NCBI GenBank assembly: GCA_022566435.1 | Contig: JADFIX010000254.1 | Coordinates: 1-6,356 of the forward strand | Reading direction: 5' to 3' | DNA: 6,356 bases | Source: Planctomycetota bacterium | GTDB taxonomy: Bacteria > Planctomycetota > Phycisphaerae > UBA1845 | Program-made: the position numbers and the translations under genes | Notes under the pieces: generated by a model | Told to the model about the DNA's origin: nothing | Databases searched by the model: none | Seen by the model: the letters and a program-made list of their open reading frames with translations, nothing else | Shown: positions 5,704 through 6,356 of the stretch, in pieces | How positions within the stretch are numbered: the first letter of the stretch is position 1 | Layout of the letters: each line of letters opens with the position of its first letter

Positions 5704-6340
5704 TTTGCCGTCGGAGGTCGTCCGCGTTTTTTCCCCCCAAGGAGTATTCGCCCAACTTCACTTTGGTCTTGGTATCGACCGAAATCTCAAGTGTTGCGGG
5801 ATCTGCTTCGGATTCAGCCCGGACCGCCTTGACGTTTTCAAAGATTGCGTCGGTGTGCTCGGTCTTCTTCAAAGGTTTACCCTTTTGGATTCGCTTCAGG
5901 CGATAGTTCATCCGATTGAGAATGTCTCGCATCGTGCGTTCACTGGGTACTTCTTTCTTCGAGTAACCTCGATCCAGCAGAGCCTGCCGAACCTCTTTTG
6001 CTGACAGATTGGTGTACCGTCGGTTGGTCTTTAGTTCTGGGTCGGTGTGCGCATGCGGTTCGACGATTAGCTCAATGTCGAGCTTCAGTTGAGGATCGGC
6101 ATCTTCGCTACGTTGCCTGCCTCGGTTGTTGCTTTGGATGGCCCCTGCATCGACCGGATCAAGCGAACGTTCCTCAAGCCCTCTGGAAATCGTCTCGCGA
6201 CCCCAACCGAACCGAGCCTCCGCCTGACGGGCGTTGCCATCGCAGAGACCCAAACAAACTTCCCCCAAAAAACGCCGCCGCAAAGATCCTTGGAACTGAG
6301 CGGCCGCCAATTTCAACAACTCGTCCGCAACACCTTCCAT
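5687..6340 (-). pseudogene. ISAzo13-family transposase, N-terminal part, frame-broken
   Basis: This 217-codon frame encodes the N-terminal part of a DDE transposase of the ISAzo13 family. Residues 1-60 form a helix-turn-helix region ('LLKLAAAQFQGSLRRRFLGEVCLGLCDGNARQAEARFGWGRETI'). Residues 99-150 hold the second DNA-binding part ('YTNLSAKEVRQALLDRGY...SERTMRDILNRMNYRLKR'). 'TLEISVDTKTKVKLGEYS' (183-200) contains the first catalytic Asp (189). After 'LGGKN' the frame turns into unrelated residues and stops at 5687. The expected continuation 'TRTTSDGKVPQALDHD' is in the next frame, right after a run of six G and six A (minus strand). The start at 6340 is well supported by AGGAGG 7 bases upstream. 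The frame change could be programmed slippage, but the downstream half is truncated before the catalytic Glu, so no active enzyme can be made here. Confidence 0.85.
5727..5738 (-). other. Six-G/six-A run at the transposase frame change
   Basis: On the minus strand the sequence is GGGGGGAAAAAAC. Upstream of it the frame reads Leu-Gly-Gly-Lys-Asn; the expected Lys-Thr-Arg-Thr-Thr is reached by skipping one base (or moving back two). Loss of one A would restore a continuous frame. Such homopolymer runs are prone to replication error and to polymerase or ribosome slippage. Confidence 0.7.
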
Positions 6341-6356
6341 GGCAAAACCTCCTCTC

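Larger units (their letters stand above)
5479..6356 (-). mobile_element. Truncated ISAzo13-family insertion sequence
   Basis: The transposase-derived sequence runs from the right window edge to about 5479, where identity changes within one codon or so to an unrelated protein. The right-hand end of the element (upstream of the transposase start) lies outside the window or in the last 16 bases; no terminal inverted repeat or target duplication can be paired. The other end is lost. The exact breakpoint is uncertain by perhaps 40 bases because residues 76-86 of the chimeric ORF could be read as either partner. Confidence 0.7.

Noticed and set aside
1..6356. tRNA, rRNA, CRISPR array or defence system
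   Set aside because: I saw no cloverleaf, no regularly spaced repeat array and no recognisable defence gene; the right half of the chimeric ORF is too incomplete to call one.

Overview
The window reads as an accessory, mobile-element-like stretch of a moderately GC-rich bacterial genome. All confident genes lie on the minus strand, so the text order runs from right to left. The transposase subtype, with 'LDNGPKNSG' and 'DxKxKVKLGEYS'-like motifs, and the small 'LTVGDIARR' helix-turn-helix protein remind me of Planctomycetota. That is pattern memory, not a database result, and I hold it only moderately.

Right edge (about 4852-6356): a degraded ISAzo13-family transposase. Its N-terminal part (6340-5687) carries a helix-turn-helix region and the first catalytic Asp. 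The reading frame breaks at a run of six G and six A. The second catalytic Asp ('LDNGP') appears in the next frame, in an ORF running 5703-4852. About 75 residues into that ORF the transposase stops and the remainder matches a different protein, the C-terminal part of an uncharacterised family ('MDPAEVLAVEIKQF...'). The catalytic Glu region of the transposase is missing, so the element is dead and fused to a truncated neighbour.

Middle (3714-4667): an intact 317-residue protein of unknown function, with what look like winged-helix segments and a C-terminal DNA-binding-like domain. It is followed by a 212-base gap holding a candidate promoter and three copies of TGTCCGGG. Two copies are 11 bp apart and lie at the promoter, suggesting an operator.

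Replication module (617-3501): a 71-residue MerR/excisionase-like DNA-binding protein, a 68-residue unknown protein, a winged-helix replication initiator-like protein (lambda O/DnaD-like arrangement) and a full-length DnaB-type replicative helicase. The last three are tightly coupled: an ATGA stop/start overlap, then a 14-base overlap with a strong AAGGAGG ribosome binding site. The initiator gene carries a 14-bp direct repeat, 23 bp apart, read in two different frames. This is what an origin embedded in the initiator gene, as in lambda O, would look like. The module resembles the replication cassette of a phage, plasmid or integrative element.

Left edge (1-616): a possible 3' end of a plus-strand gene (to base 79), then about 540 bases without a convincing gene. 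This stretch is rich in inverted repeats, including two perfect 9-bp arms with 6-base loops, and in GTTCG/CGAAC words. It may hold terminators of converging genes or a cis-acting site such as a second origin or partition site.
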